A DNA stretch of 64,000 nucleotides from Aquatica leii (lineage: Eukaryota > Arthropoda > Insecta > Coleoptera > Lampyridae), in NCBI GenBank assembly GCA_035610365.1, contig CM069432.1:82154520-82218519 (forward strand), written 5' to 3'. This document shows positions 34,441 through 48,549 of the stretch, piece after piece (the first letter of the stretch is position 1; each line of letters begins with the position of its first letter). Both the position numbers and the translations under genes were made by a program. Under the pieces are notes generated by a model. The model was not told the DNA's origin. It made no database searches and saw only the letters and a list, made by a program, of their open reading frames with translations.

Positions 34441-37312
34441 GTCTCTTATATTAAAAAAGCATATTCATGCCGTAGAATTACGTGAATAAGTTATTGTCTT
34501 CGTAGACGTTACGAAATTTTCATTTAAATAATGAAACAAAAAGAGAAAGAGAACGTTTGTCTATTTCTGTAAGCGTTCCAACTTTTAATCCGAAAAACAC
34601 CACTTTAAAAAAATCCGACTATATCTAAATTGTACCCTTAAGTTTTAAATTCTTCTTCGCCGAGTTTTCTATTTATTTATATGCTTAATAATTAAAAAAA
34701 TTAAATTGTTATTTATAATAAAATAAGTTCCATCCATAGCTCAAATAATGATAAACTGTATGTCTAATTTCTTATACAGAACACTAAAAAAATTCCACAT
34801 AATATTTGAAAATGCTGTAAATCAAAAAATCACAAAATTAGAAAAGTGCAAAACACATTTTTTGGTCTCTCCTCGTAACATTTAATTTAAATATTACCTA
34901 TTTTGAAATCATATAAATTTAACAGTAATGAACTGAAACTTGTAATTTCGTAGTTTACATTTTTTTTATGTTTTACATAACTATAGTACCTACCAGATTT
35001 TAATAGAATTAATACCTTAGATTTTATTAAAAATTATATATAAAGTCTACTTACTTACAAGAACAAAACTAGATACAGAAAATCCTAATCAAAAACACGT
35101 TTCAAAACTAATTAATATTTTATTTTACATACGTACAATGTGTGTAATATCCATTATGGATTATACATTTCCGTAAACGATTTGGCACCGAATTGACCAT
35201 ATTCAAGCGTTTTTTTGGACTTTAAGTTTAACATTTTTGGGTTGGTAAAGCTGATGAATTTTAAATCGCCCTCAAAAAATAAAAACTTTTATTGGTTGTC
35301 AAGAACGACCTCTCTGATTGATGAGTCATAATGAATTCCAGTGATTTGTCAAATCGGGTTGGTAGCAACAATAACCTCATGATAACAACCAAATCTTTTT
35401 GTCCATATTTGCTACCAATACATTACAAAAAGAATTTTAAGTAACCCATTATATACCCTACTTATCAATGGTGGTCCTAAACTTTGCGGGGCCTTGAGCA
35501 GAAGGGTGGAAACACTGTTTTAAGCATAATTTTGATAAAAAATTTTGTATTCTTTCTTCTCAAATTTCAATTCAATCTTTGATTTTGGTTTCAATACGAT
35601 AAGTACTAGTAATAAAAGTAGAAAAACATTTGTAAATTTTTGTTTAATAGGTAATTATACTAGTTTTATAATCAACAATACTAGGTTTTCCAAAATAATT
35701 GAGATGTAATGAACCAAATCCAAATGATTACAAAATTCATTACGTTTGCCAAATGTAATGTTTTGCACCCTATGTAGATTTATTAACATTGTCAAAAAAA
35801 AACAAAATAATAAATAAAGTAAAGGAAAAAAGTATATAATAATATAAAATTAAAAACACTATAAATTTTTAATGTTTTGTCATTATTTGTTGAAAAATTT
35901 ATACTATTTTGTATTATTATATTTTGTTGATGAGTTATTGTACTTGTTTTATTATTATTTATTGTTTAAAGCAGGATGAAATATTATTTCTTTATTTTGG
36001 GCTATTTGCATTTTCTCATCTTATGTTTACACGATGTTTCTTTAAAGCGGGGGCCCCGCCCACGCCTGGAACCGCCGCGTCTACTTAGAATTTCTGCATT
36101 ACGTCAAAATTTGATGGGGCAACTATTGCGACACATAATTTTTTTTCTAATAGTATAGAACAGCGATTCAAATTTTGGCATTTTTTTTATACTTTTCCAT
36201 TGGGCCAATAACTTTTGTTTGCCATTACGTAGTTTATATGGGGTGTAATTATCAATCAAAATTTAAAAAAAAATAATAAAAAAATGATTCAAAATGCGAA
36301 AATATAAAAAAATCATGTTACTTGTGTGCAATCCATAAACCCGTTCTCGGTTCGAGAGAAAGATGATCATAGAATGATTTCGTGTTCAAGAAAACAAATA
36401 ACAATGTTTGAAAACATGTTTTTATAATATGTATAACACTACTACTGTTATTTAACAAAAGTTCCATTTTTCAAATTTTGTCATCTATCTTATATTCAAA
36501 TTAAAAAAAATAATAAGCAATGTAAACAAAGCACGAAAAATACAAGCTACGAATAAATGTTGAAAATTTGTAATGAAAATTAGATTGCAATTGTTCAACC
36601 ACTAATTATGTCCTAATGATGATAATACTTCCTTTACAAAGAAAATCGGATATTGACTGTAATTTAATCCGGATATATTAAAAAGTTTAGGCTAATTAAA
36701 ACAGCAATTTCATATTTAGGCATACAGTTTAAATTTATAATAGCTATTAATTAAACTTATTTAATTATAAATAACAATTAGAATTTTTTTAAATTAAGGA
36801 CTATAGCATTCATTTGAAACTTAAGGCCCCTCTATACAGCTTAACGAAATACAAACCTATCGCAGCGCGCCCTAGTGTAGCTAAGTAAAACTTGTCACAA
36901 AATGTACCTGACTGCTTACTGCCTCGGGAAAGGTCACATTTCAATGAGGGATTAATTATTCAAATGATCAAAACTTTTTAAAAACAAAATTTCTTTATTT
37001 CATATACATTACACCAATTTCCTGTTACTGAAAATATGATTGTTTTCAATTAATCTGCAATCTAATTATAACGTAGAATTAAATTAACAATAATGTCATT
37101 ATGATATTTAATAATACGTATTAAAAGCAAATCAGGTTAGTCAGATTGGAAAGTAAAAACGAAGAATGTTTACTAATGACAAATTGATTAAAGTTACGAT
37201 AATGATACTCATTTTGCTATATAAAATAAATTAAATTAAAATGGCTACTATTCCACAAGAGATATTCATCCAACATCAGTTCTGTATGTGTCTATTGTGA
37301 ATTACAAAAAAA
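34441..37312. other. No gene seen
   Basis: Long AT-rich stretch. It contains the upstream side of the Mutator-like/YqaJ locus, where no terminal inverted repeat could be matched to the downstream side. Confidence 0.5.
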
Positions 37313-40300
37313 ATGCCTAAATCACGAAAAAGTTTTAGTGTTAAAATCAAAAGTCGAAGACTGATATTGAAGAAGGCGAGAGCAACGTAAGTATACATAT
37401 ATGAAGTAATTACATTCATTTTAATTGTTTTTATATCATTCTGTTAATTTTTTTTGTATATTTTTTCTTGTTTTGTTTTTGTAATAGCGAAGGCTTCCAC
37501 GGCCGGAATCTATACTAACATTAGAATGTCTTCCGGGTTTGGGCCGTGTCATAGTTGCAACCGAAGCTGCCAACGTTTGTTTTGTTTTATCAAAATTTAA
37601 TATTATTTAATTAATATTTACAGAAAATTAGCAAGGGATGCCACAAATAGTTCTAATCATCTTAGCGTACAACAACCAATCTGTTGCAGCACGAGCTTAG
37701 ATCATAGCCAACAAGATTTGTTGGTGACGGATACTGATGAATCGGATTCCTTTTCTTCCGACGTTGATATTGAACAGGAAATTGAACCAAATGTTTTTTC
37801 CGCTGAAGAGATGCTACATTCCAATGATTCTTCTTATTCTGGAAGCGATATCGAACCAGAAACTATTCAAAAACACCTATCTGTAAGTGGTCGTAGAATT
37901 GTAGATTTAAAATATTTTTAGATGCTTTGAAGTCACTTCAACACGTTGATTTGGTTGTTCTTTTTTGATATTGACGTTATATCAGAGAAAATTGAAGGTC
38001 TAGAAAGTACCCTTACGTTTAAATGCAACGTTTGCAATAAAATAGATACAGTAAAACTGGTGATATAGAATCTTCTTTTGGTTCAGCAAATCGTGCTGGA
38101 GTTATTAGTGCTATATCAGTTGGTATTGGGTACACTCAATTTTCAGAAATGCTTGCAACAATGGACATACCACAGATGTCAAACAAAACATACTTAAAAT
38201 ATCATAATAGCATTTCAAGTTCAGTGAATAATGTAAACCAACGATTAATGACAGAAGCTGCAATGGAAGAGACTAAATTATCAGAAGAAACAAACATAGA
38301 CCATATTCCCACTATCGCAGTAATAGCAGACGGAGCTTGGGGAAAGAGATCTTACCGTAGAAATTACTCTTCACTTTCAGGAGTGGTAAGAGTTACTTTA
38401 CCAACATAAATAAATATACAATAACAATTTTTTTCAGGCTTCCATAATTGGTGCTAAAACAAAAAAAATTTTGTACATGGACGTGAAAAATAAATACTGT
38501 GTGCTAGAGGTCGTGATACGCACGATCATGAATGTTTCCGAAATTGGAGTAAAACTTCAACTGCAATGGAATCTGCTATCATATTAGAAGGTTTTAAACA
38601 ATCGATTTCACGGCACAATTTAATCTATAGTAAATTGATCGGTGACGGCGACAGTAGCGTTTACAAGAAATTAACAGAAATTGCACCATACGGACCATCA
38701 TTTTACATCAACAAAATTGAATGCCGTAATCATTTGCTAAGGAACTACATAAACAAACTCAGCGATTTAAGTAAAGATTCGAAATATCCAAAATATAGAA
38801 GAGACTATATATGTAGTCCGTCCAGCTTGGGACGTTTTCGTAATGCAGTTGTGAAGGCAATAGCACACCGTAAAGAAGAAGCTATACCTTTAGATACAAG
38901 AATAGACAATTTAAAAAACGATATTTTAAATAGTCCATATCATATTCTGGGGCGACATCAACAGTGTCAGAAATATTTTTGTAATGGAGCTAAGGACGGC
39001 GAGGTAACGTTATTTAACCTATGTACCTGTCCGTGTTTTCAACTTTTTTTGTTAGGAAGATTTGGTGGATGTATATTCGCAGTGTGGGTTGTTGGAAGCA
39101 ATAACCACCATTGTACAGCGTCTTGCAAGCCATGCATCGAGTTTGCTTTATGATACGGATACTAATCCTGCTGAAACTTTTAATTCGATTGTAGCCAAAT
39201 TTGTTGGAGGTAAAAGGATTAATTTTTCGTTAAAAGGTTCCTATAAATTAAGATGCGAGATGGCTGCAATTTCTTATAATAGTGGAGGAAAGTTGCTTTC
39301 GCTTTTGCACGAACCACCTATGTGGACGACCACCTGGACATTACATGGCAAAATTTTTAAACACAAAAATTCGTAGAGACAAACACACGACTACAAAGCG
39401 TATGTATTTATTTATCAACATGCATTTTACAATGATATATCTAATTTTTAAACTTTAGGTTGTTCTAGAACAAGGAGATTTGCGGTCGCTGATTGTGACT
39501 ATGGAATGCCAGATGATAGCATCACTTCAGATTTGTGTCAAGAGGAATACGAAATGAAGGCGACAGAATTCCTCAATGACTTACAAAATGTTGATAAGAA
39601 GAAAATTGAGACAGGTACTTTAACACAATCGAAAAGTGATGTATGGAAAGTAGAACGTAAAAAACGGTTAACAGCTTCTAATTTCGGAAAAGTTTGCAAA
39701 TTACGCAAAACAACATGCACTTCGAAAAATGTATCCTTTCTTTTATATAATCTTTTCAGGGGAAATATATACACTAACTTTGGCATAGACAGTGAATCAA
39801 AGGCAATAGAAGAATTTGAAAAAATATATAAATTGGAAGTTGTTAAATGTGGTCTAATGATAGATGAAGAAATGCCGTTTTTGGCATGTTCACCTGACGG
39901 TTTAGTTCAAAATGATTCAATTTATAGAAATTAAAAGCTCTTTGAAAAGTGGGGAACATGATCCATTAGAAGCGTGTAGACTAAATTTAATTGACTATTG
40001 TGTACTAAATTCAGAGAAAAATAAAATAATGCTGAAGAGAAACCACAATTATTACTACCAAATACAGGGGATTTTACATATTACTAAACGCACTAAGTGT
40101 TATTTTATTGTTTATACACAAAAAGGCATCCACGTTGAAGAGATACAAAGGTACAGTTAAACGTTTTATCAATATATATGAATTACAGTGTTTAATTTTT
40201 TTTACAGAGATGACACATTTTGGAGAGAACGCATGATACAAAAATTGAAGGAATTTTATGTTCAATCTTTACTACCAGAATTGGTGGACTCGCGTCGATG

Positions 40301-40340
40301 CCGGGGTTTAAAAATACGAACTGTATATATGTCTAATTAA
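37313..40340 (+). pseudogene. Mutator-like transposase + YqaJ exonuclease gene, decayed
   Basis: A multi-exon gene whose pieces read in order. First exon 37313-37386 (MPKSRKSFSVKIKSRRL, donor GTAAGT). Second exon from 37624, an acidic Ser-rich stretch, then VSGRRIVDL. A zinc-binding CNVC segment lies near 38020-38060, followed by a Mutator-like transposase domain at about 38080-39350 (VIADGAWGKRSYRRNYSS; IYSKLIGDGDSSVYKKL; IECRNHLLRNYINKL; NPAETFNSIVAKF). A YqaJ/RecB-type nuclease domain follows at about 39640-40160 (RKKRLTASNFGKVC; CSPDGLV; IEIKSS; YYYQIQGIL). The last exon is 40208-40340. Small GT-AG introns are retained, for example after DGE near 39003. At least four frameshifts (near 37918, 37970, 38500 and 39920) and a stop make this copy non-functional. 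It was probably a transposon gene; the nuclease may have processed DNA ends. Confidence 0.82.
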
Positions 40341-40365
40341 TTTTTGTTGTATTTTGTTTAATATA

Positions 40366-40371
40366 AATAAA
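40366..40371 (+). terminator. Poly(A) signal after the Mutator-like/YqaJ gene
   Basis: AATAAA 26 bp after the final stop codon, followed by AT-rich sequence. Confidence 0.55.
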
Positions 40372-42234
40372 GCAGTATTTTTTGTTAAATTATATACAAT
40401 AAATATAATTAATAAAACAATAACCTAAGTATAATAATTGTCTATTAATTAATTATTGTAAATTTGTTTGTTTACATGTCCGTATAATAAATATCTAATG
40501 AAATCATTAAAAGTTAATTTTATTTTGTGTTCCAATATTACCCTGAACCCTCACACCTTTCATATAAAACAAAATAGAAGTACTAATAGTTGTACCGAAT
40601 TTACTCTTTTAATCCGATTATCGCCTTGAGCATTATATTGCTACTTTGTTCCTACAGACAGCGAGTATACCCTAACGATGTTTTGGAATTTCAACCTTAT
40701 TGACAAGTAAAAATTAATTGTTTTTACAAAAATTTTAATAGTTAGATAATAATGTACAAATTTTTGATAGCTTCAAATATTCGTATTATAGTCAAGCTAT
40801 GTCGTGATAGAAGCATTTTTATTATGCTATTATTATTTTTGTAAATTTGAGAATAATGAATTATTACACAGAATCATATATATTAAATTACATCAGCTAA
40901 TTTTTAAAAAAAGAATTCTATCTTGACATGTAACTGGGCATCCTGAACATTTTGACGTCTCGTCCATTTTTTCAGAGTAAGAGATAACTGTGTAATTTGG
41001 GAAATAGTGAAGGCACTTTTAACATTGGTCTTATGGGAGTATGGTGTGCTGCCTAACTTTCTGTACAGATGCCCCTTAAGCAGAGAACACAAATACATAA
41101 ATAGAAAATTCGGCGAAAAAAAAAATTTTAACTTTAGGGTACAATTTAGATACATATTTGCAAGTAAGAACATGTTCTTCTAACGCTTGAGGCGGTGTTT
41201 ATGAAGAATGGTTAGTAACCTCGTAATATCGTTGCAAGTAATGTCTACAATGCAAATGTTGCCAAATTTAACTAACCGTTCCGTTATAACGAAAGTTTGG
41301 TTGCCTATCTTGCAGGTCGCGCTTAAGTGTCCAAAAACTATTTTAAGGCAGTGTACTTCCAGTAGTTATTATATTATACCTCTTTGATTATAATAAACTT
41401 CTTACCTTATACTACTCCGTATGCTAGTATGGTTACGAATTCGATCCGGTTTTATTTCGTGTTTCCCCACTTCATCCGGACAAGCAATATATTTTGAATT
41501 TCGATTGAAAACCTACTATAAAACCATAAATGTTGATATTTTAAGGTAGTAATTCCATTAGATTTAATAAGTTGATTTAAGTTAATTAAATTAATATTAT
41601 TTAAAAATACATAATTTTGTATTTTATTTTTAATTATATGTATTTTTAGTTTAAGAAATAAACTAATAGTTTTCATACAAGCTGTAATTTTATCTAATTG
41701 ATTATAATTGAGATATAAAATATGATTTATAGTTACAATTCACCGTTCACTGCTCCCATAACTACTACTTCTTAAGTATATCAAACATGAAAATTAAGTT
41801 ATATTTTGGCAAAATTCGAATTATTATTTATAATACATATAATTTATTAAGGCCTCATAAACGTTATTAAAACGGCGTTGTTTTTCAATTAAATTTAGGC
41901 GCGTTCCATGCCCTAAAGAAAAGACCACAAAAACAGAATGCATCATATTACATGCCCTGTTAAAACAAACAAAATTTTAACATTATCGACATGTATCGTA
42001 GAGGAAGCGTAATCCCAAAAAGGAATAGACTAGTATATTGTAAGCTAAGTGAAAAAAAAAACGTTCGAAAAAAATTAAAAGAAAAAGTAACTGTTTAATT
42101 AACAATGTTATTTTCAACTTAAAAAAACATAGATAGAACATTATTTACTAATACATTTAATAGAATATTTATTGTTAAACAATTCAAAAAACATATTCGT
42201 TGGACCACTTTTCTCCGGACATTACAACAATAAA
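40372..42234. other. No gene seen
   Basis: AT-rich intergenic DNA between the Mutator-like pseudogene and the PCD gene. Small open frames on the - strand at about 40904-41676 show no domain. Confidence 0.5.
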
Positions 42235-42610
42235 TTATATTTTATATGATGCAAACACTTTTTCCATAAAGTTAGCCATTTTAATGTCTCTTCCACTGAT
42301 CCCACTTACGTCATGAGAAGCAAGTGTTACTTGGACTTTGTTATATACATTAAACCATTCAGGATGATGATCCATTTTTTCGGCCAATAAAGCAACACGA
42401 CTCATAAACCCAAAAGCCTAAAAATATTTTATTTTTTATAAAAATCTATTAACGTGTGGTATTTGCACTTACTTGGTTAAAATCTGTAAATAAATATTCC
42501 TTGTGCATTGCGTCTCGATCTGTCAATAAAGACCATCCTGTTTGTAATAAAGGATTCAAAACTTGATTTCTTTCTTCAGTACTAAGTTTTGGACTAAGTG
42601 GCTGAAACAT
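42235..42610 (-). CDS. Pterin-4a-carbinolamine dehydratase (PCD/DCoH)
   Basis: Dehydrates 4a-hydroxytetrahydrobiopterin and so recycles the cofactor of the aromatic amino acid hydroxylases; in mammals the same protein also stabilises HNF1 dimers. Two exons on the - strand, 42610-42473 and 42417-42235, joined by a 55-bp GT-AG intron in phase 0, give 106 residues, the normal size. The active-site signature is clear: [19 protein letters not shown] with the paired His and the Trp, followed by [15 protein letters not shown]. The first exon carries [14 protein letters not shown] and YLFTDFNQ. The start is uncertain: ATG TTT CAG at 42610 is in frame, but TTTATGTTTCAG also looks like a splice acceptor, so an upstream exon may supply the true start. 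No lesions. Confidence 0.93.
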
Positions 42611-43009
42611 AAATACAAATATCTATTTTGTGTGTAATTTTTATTATGATAATTATATAAAACAAAATAGCAACACATAATATAACACCGATTAACAGAG
42701 TGAAGAGCCCATTAATTTATGCCTAAATTGCTACATTTCAACCAAAGAAGTCGAAAATGTCTTAATATTTAAAAAAAAACTTTAGTTATTTAAAATTTAA
42801 TTGCACAAACTAGCGAATACACAAAAAATCCTAAAATTTAACTAACCTAAATTCTAAAGTTATAGCCTATATAAAAACAATGGTTATAGTTATAAAACTT
42901 TCGCAAAAATAGAGAAGTTACTGTAATTCAGAATAACATACAGTTGCTCACAGTGACAATTGTAAGCTGCAAATAAATTTGTTTAAACGTTAAAATATGT
43001 TTTCTAAAA
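42611..43009. other. Upstream region of the PCD gene; no gene seen
   Basis: AT-rich DNA that may contain an unrecognised 5' exon of PCD. No domain-bearing frame. Confidence 0.45.
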
Positions 43010-43660
43010 AGGGGTTCCACAAGGAAGTGTCCTAACGTCTAGTCTCTTTAACATTTACTGCCATGATATTCCATCAACGCATAGAGAATTACTCATGTTT
43101 GCAAATGACACTGAGAACTAACTCGAGAAATAACAAAACTTCAACGAGCAACCAGCAATATTGCTAAATGGTTCAAACAACGGAATTTAAATATTAATAA
43201 AAACAAATGTGTAGCCAAAATCTTCATCCTGTGCCAAGCAAGCAATCTGCCAACAATAACAATTAATAACAACCAAATTCTGTGGAACACCAACGCAGAT
43301 TGTGTAAAATATCTAGGAGTACTAGTACATACTAGACTGACATAGAAACCGCATATTATTAATAAACTAATGCACGGCTATTCGAGATTAAGACAACTTT
43401 ATCTGTTAATCAACAAAAAGTTTGCCTTAAAAACGAAGTGCACGTATTATTTGACAAAAGCTTAATTCTTCCGTTAGTTACAAGTGCTGCAAAAGAAACT
43501 TTTAAGAATCGCGGTAAATGCTGAGTAGCATGTAACAAATAAACAGCTACATAACGAATGTATGTTGACAATCAGTGACTACATTAAGAATGTAACTGTT
43601 AAGTTTCACCAACAATTAAATAGCTGGAAGGTGCGAAATCTTATAAATTAGGACGTAGAT
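43010..43660 (+). pseudogene. Jockey-like non-LTR reverse transcriptase fragment
   Basis: The + strand reads KGVPQGSVLTSSLFNIYCHD, the conserved block before the catalytic site, then MFANDTEN where an active enzyme has FADDT. Further on come NLNINKNKCVAKI and VKYLGVLVHTRLT, the usual thumb-region words of jockey-type elements. Several stops follow (after 43320, 43460 and 43530). Only the middle of the reverse transcriptase remains; no endonuclease or poly(A) tail was recognised. The first catalytic Asp of FADD is changed to Asn, so this is a relic. Confidence 0.85.
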
Positions 43661-43925
43661 ATTCATACAAGATTAAAACAAAAGTTAACACAGGACGTTT
43701 ATTTGTAGTGTTATTGTAAGAAATTCCTTCTACTTATATTTTAATCTTAAGCGATTATAGTATTAACATTTAAAATTGTCATGAATAGCAGTACTGCTGC
43801 TGAACTGACAGAAATAAAATTGAAAAAAAAAAAATTTCTAAGAAATTAAAATATACAATAACTGGGATTTTCTATCGTTTAATTCGTGCATTTTGAAATT
43901 ATTTATCAACCTTAACACTAAAAAA

Positions 43926-44117
43926 ACTGGTGTGGTCACCACACGACTTTCCTATAAGAAATTTCTACATATTTTTTATTTTCAAATTGAAGATAAACAT
44001 CCAAGTCAAAAGAATATAGAGATATTTCTGATTCAAGAGAGCTTGAAACGTAGAATTCTGCAAAAGAAATTTTTTGCAAAAAATTGCGATCGCTATACTT
44101 TCCTTATAGGAAAGTAA
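43926..44117. repeat. ACTGGTGTGGTCACC terminal-type repeat, left
   Basis: Begins ACTGGTGTGGTCACCACACG followed by ACTTTCCTATAAG. A weaker inverted echo, CTTTCCTTATAGGAAAGT, lies at about 44098-44115. The same 35-bp motif occurs inverted at 50126-50160, 6.2 kb away, with the transposon copy A between them. Confidence 0.65.
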
Positions 44118-44639
44118 AAATACACAACACATTCAAAATCGTATAACAAAAGATAGCTCACAACAATTTTATTTTATCTCAAAGTCGAAAACAACACATT
44201 TTGGGTATAATATAGAGCGTTATTATAATTTACACAAAATAAATGTTTTAATAATAATCATTTAAAATTTGTACTTCAAGCCAGTTAGAACATTTCTAAA
44301 ATTAAACAAACTATTGCTGCATTACGTGAACTTGTGATCCATCATTTTAAAAATGGAAAAAATGATTAATCGTAGTTTTTCAACGGTGCAATACATCATT
44401 AAACGTTATAAAAGTAAAAAAAGCATTTAAATAAAGTTAAAATTAGTTTAAAAAAAAATTAAGTATTCGTGACGAAAACTGGATTATTTGACTGTTTTTC
44501 GTTTACTGTAATGCTTCATACGCAACTTTCGTCTACTGGTCAATTACCATTAACGTTTTGTGTAATGTACTGTGCACATCTAACCCCAACTCCTTTTATA
44601 TTATTAATTCGCAAAAATTGGTTAGTGTACTACATTGTT
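44118..44639. other. No gene seen
   Basis: AT-rich DNA between the left repeat and the start of copy A. Confidence 0.45.
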
Positions 44640-45505
44640 TTGTCTTTTTTTTATGTAAATAGTACCTCAGTTTTCTTAATGTTTTAATATTGTATTAATT
44701 CACATTTTATTAATGTTGTGGATAATACAATTCCAAAACAATTAACAATCCAATTGCGGATCAAATTCAAGTATAAAATTAATGTCTAGTAGACTTACAA
44801 GTTTTATCAAATTATATTGACGAACTAATGCGAAACTCCTTCGTGTCTCAGATATAAAATATAAACAATTTTAACCTTGAAGACACAAATTTTTGCAACG
44901 AAAATTTTTTAAATGTGGCTTGACATAGGTTTTATACGGGGAAACTATGTTCTATTTTTATTTTTGACTTCCACTCCAATTACTTTTATTTTTATTACGG
45001 TACGCTTTTACAAAAAAATAACACGAAATAATTATCAAACATTTTTTAACAGTTTTAAATTATGCAATTCTGAGGCTTTTGACAGATTGTAGTACTGTTT
45101 GAATTCTTGCTAGTGTGTTAATACAAATAAGATAAAATATTTATTTTTTTTCTCACTTGTAAACATCAAGCACAGTATTCATCTTAAAAACATCATTTTT
45201 CACCAGTTCTCATAGTATATTTCATATTATTATAATTTGAAATTATAGCCAACTATATCATATTACTGTCGTATACATTAAATAAATAATAAATCAAAAT
45301 GAAACGCCCAGAAATTAGTACACAACAAAACAAATGACGCGCGTTCCCAAAGCATTATGTCTAAAGCTCATTCATTTTTTTATGGTTTTATAATAGTTAT
45401 TTACAAGCCACGGAAAAATGAAATATATAACAATACACGCAACCTTTTATCTTGCTAGTGATGTTATATACTATAGAAGAGCATTTAATAAATTAAATAT
45501 TTTAG

Positions 45506-48500
45506 ATGGCCGAATGTGACAAAGAGAACAATCAAGGTGCCACTACTCCCAATTCGAATGTTAGAAATTTGTTTCTGGAAGCCGAAATTGTACTTAGTAT
45601 AACCATTCAGGAAAGTTAAAAAAAAATGCTTATAGTCAGTGGATTTGAAAATGAATACATTATTTTTACTCTTACGGACGAAAACATTCAAGAAATTGAA
45701 ATGTTTGCGAAAACTGAATTACATCAAATTATAGATCAGAAGGAGTATCCCACATACTATGGAATCTATTGCAATAAACCTTCGTTATTTAAAATACCTA
45801 CATGATATAAAAATGGTACCAGAGGACAGCAAACAAAAGATAATACGCAAATCAATTCTGTCAAATTTCCCACACGAAGATCACTGCAGTGTATCTAATA
45901 AAGGAGAGTCTTATAAAGCATTATTCGAAACCGAAGCAAAACCAATTATAAAAACGGAAAATAGGATTCAAGAAGCATTAATGAATGCAGAAAACATAAA
46001 AATTGATTTGAAGCAATTTCCGTATCACTGGCAGGTAAGGAAACGAAATATGTTATTAACTGTTTTTGTAGAGCCAGATTCTACATTCAAACGTTGAGTT
46101 TACTCTAACTTTTAACAAAATTTGTTCAAAAAACATATTAATGAATCCCAAAGTAAGTTTAATTCGCCATCAGCTATAAAGAGACAATTAATTAGTTCGT
46201 ATTTGTCAAATAACCAACCAAAAATAACACTAAAAGTTAAAATATTACAAGATATTCGTATTCCTAAGGAAAAACTTTATGAGAAACTTGCATATGAGAA
46301 TATTTCCCAAAATACTACTACTGTTAACTCAGTTTTGGATTTTAAAAACATCGATTTATTTGAGAAACCATCACTTGAAGGTCAATAACATTTTCAAAAT
46401 ATTAGTTCGCCCGAAACTATCATTTTACAAGAACAAACAACAATTAAAACTTCACTTTCATCGGTAAATATTTCACCTGAACTAAGAGAAAAACAGGTTG
46501 CCACACCTTCAACATCTAAATGGAAAGAATTAAAATATCAACGAAACGAAACAGAGAGAAACTCTATGGAAACTATTGATCTGAATCAAACTTTAATTAC
46601 ATTTTTTTTAATTTAGGAGAGAATATATGTAGTCTAATCCATAAAACTCCTAGTTTGACTGATTTTATTTTAATGACATTAGACAAATGTCCTGAGTATA
46701 CATACTGAATAATTTGAGCACTTTTGTTAAAAAACTTTTGGAAATATCGCAAAAAATATACAAGGTCCTCAAGGTAAGAAATTTTTTGACGTAGCAACAA
46801 AGAAATTTGCCATTTATATTTATTAGGTAGCAGGTAGATTCCTATATAAAACTCTGCATGCAAATTTACCTAAATATCTTCCTTCTATTACAACTCTTAA
46901 CATATTTCTATCTAGTAATAGAAATCCATTAGAAGAAGGAGAAATCGATTTTAAAGGTCTAATAAAATATTTAGAAAAAAGAAAACTTCCAAAAGTAGTA
47001 TGGATAGCAGAGGATGCAACACGCATAACTAGTAAAATTAAATATTCCAATACTTCTAACAAAGTCGTAGGGTTTGTTTTACCTCTGAAAAATGGATTGC
47101 CGGTTACAGATCAATACCTTGCATCCTCTGCTAAAAAAATTCGATCCTTCTTCGAATCTAATGTGAAATTACAGTACACGTATGTCATAACAGCACAACC
47201 TCTTTCATATAATGAGCCAGCCTATTGCATGTCTGTTTTTGGAACTGACAATAAATTCACTGCTCATGATGTTCTACGTCGTTGGGAATATTTTAAACAA
47301 ACTGTTTGGCTTAACCTTAATTGGATTTTCGTCAGATGGTGATTCACGTCTGTTAAAAGCAATGCGTGTGAATTCTGTACCGATGCACGAATAAATAATC
47401 CTCCAGAAATATGTAAGTGGGACTGGTATCACATAAATATTAATAAAGTAGATGAATGCTATATTCAAGACATATTATGACTAAACTACGGAATCGCTTT
47501 TTGAAACTGGGAATAGTTTTGCAAATTGAAATTTTTTTGTATCAGTTGAACATCTCTATATACTAACGGAGTGCATTACCAAATATAAGCATTTATTAAC
47601 TAAAAGCGATTTGAAATCTGAAGATAAAATGAATTGTGTTCCTTTTCCGTTATAGAATTACTTGATCAATATTCTCAATTATTCTGAATGTAAAGGCACA
47701 GCATACCTAAAAGTCATGAGATGTATATTGACTGTGTTTTTGGATCAATCTGTTAGTACCAGTGATAGGTTATATAATATATGGTACAGCATATTTTTTT
47801 TTAAAATATGACGGGCTCATGTGCTTCGTAGAAAAAAATTGTTACCTAAACCTGAACTAAAGGCTCACTATTTAATAACATTAATTTTCATATTTAAAAG
47901 TAACCCGGAATTGAAACCCGAAATGTTTTGTTTGCCAATGTTTAGTAGTCAGACGTGCGAAAAAGTTTTTAAATTTGCTCGTTCTATCACATCAACTCAT
48001 TCGACCTTAATGAATTTTAGTATCAAGGGATTCCTTCAACCAATAGAACGAATCAAAATGATTAATTTAGTGCTTAGTGATCTTTCCGGGACATTTATTT
48101 TTCCACAAGAGGAAAAAAAACCCAGACAAAAGAAGAATTTTGTTTCGTCTACTATAGAAGAGTTCTTACATTTAAATATCGAAGAAGTTGTCTCCAAATC
48201 GTTAAATGATGCCACTGCTGTAACTATAGACTTAGGAATGGAATCTAACGATGGAGAACAGAAAAGTGTAAATATCCCGTGGCGTTATGACTTACAAGAT
48301 GAAGAAGATAACAGTGAGCAAATTGATAACGTTGAAGAGAAAATTGATGAAAGCACTAATTCTCACGGTGATACTGATTATGAGCAAAACATAATTTTTG
48401 AAAGTAAAAATGAAAAAGAAAAAGATAGCGGACAGAAGATCAATATAAACAAATTGAAGCTAAAAGATTATTCTAAAACCATACAAAACGTAGATGAAAA

Positions 48501-48549
48501 TTCAAAATTTCTGAAATTTTATATTGAAGATAAAATTAAAATAAAATGA
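45506..48549 (+). pseudogene. Uncharacterised transposase-like gene, frameshifted
   Basis: Consecutive open pieces read as one protein of a family seen in many animal genomes without a named function. Pieces are MAECDKENNQGATTP from 45506, MLIVSGFENEYIIFTLTDEN from about 45629, MESIAINLRYLKYLHD from 45759, and a segment at 46122-46388. The most conserved part is about 47000-47342 (EDATRITSKIKYS; VVGFVLPLKNGLPV; SVFGTDNKFTAHDVLRRWEY). The C-terminal frame 47821-48549 has FSSQTCEKVFKFARSITSTH. Frameshifts and stops separate the pieces. The repeated unit and the presence of copy B argue for a transposon enzyme rather than a host gene. I cannot identify catalytic residues. Confidence 0.6.

Noticed and set aside
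37488..37580. GC-rich block with CTTCCACGGCCGGAATC in the first intron of the Mutator-like gene
   Set aside because: It stands out in composition, but no partner repeat, fold or family could be recognised within the window.
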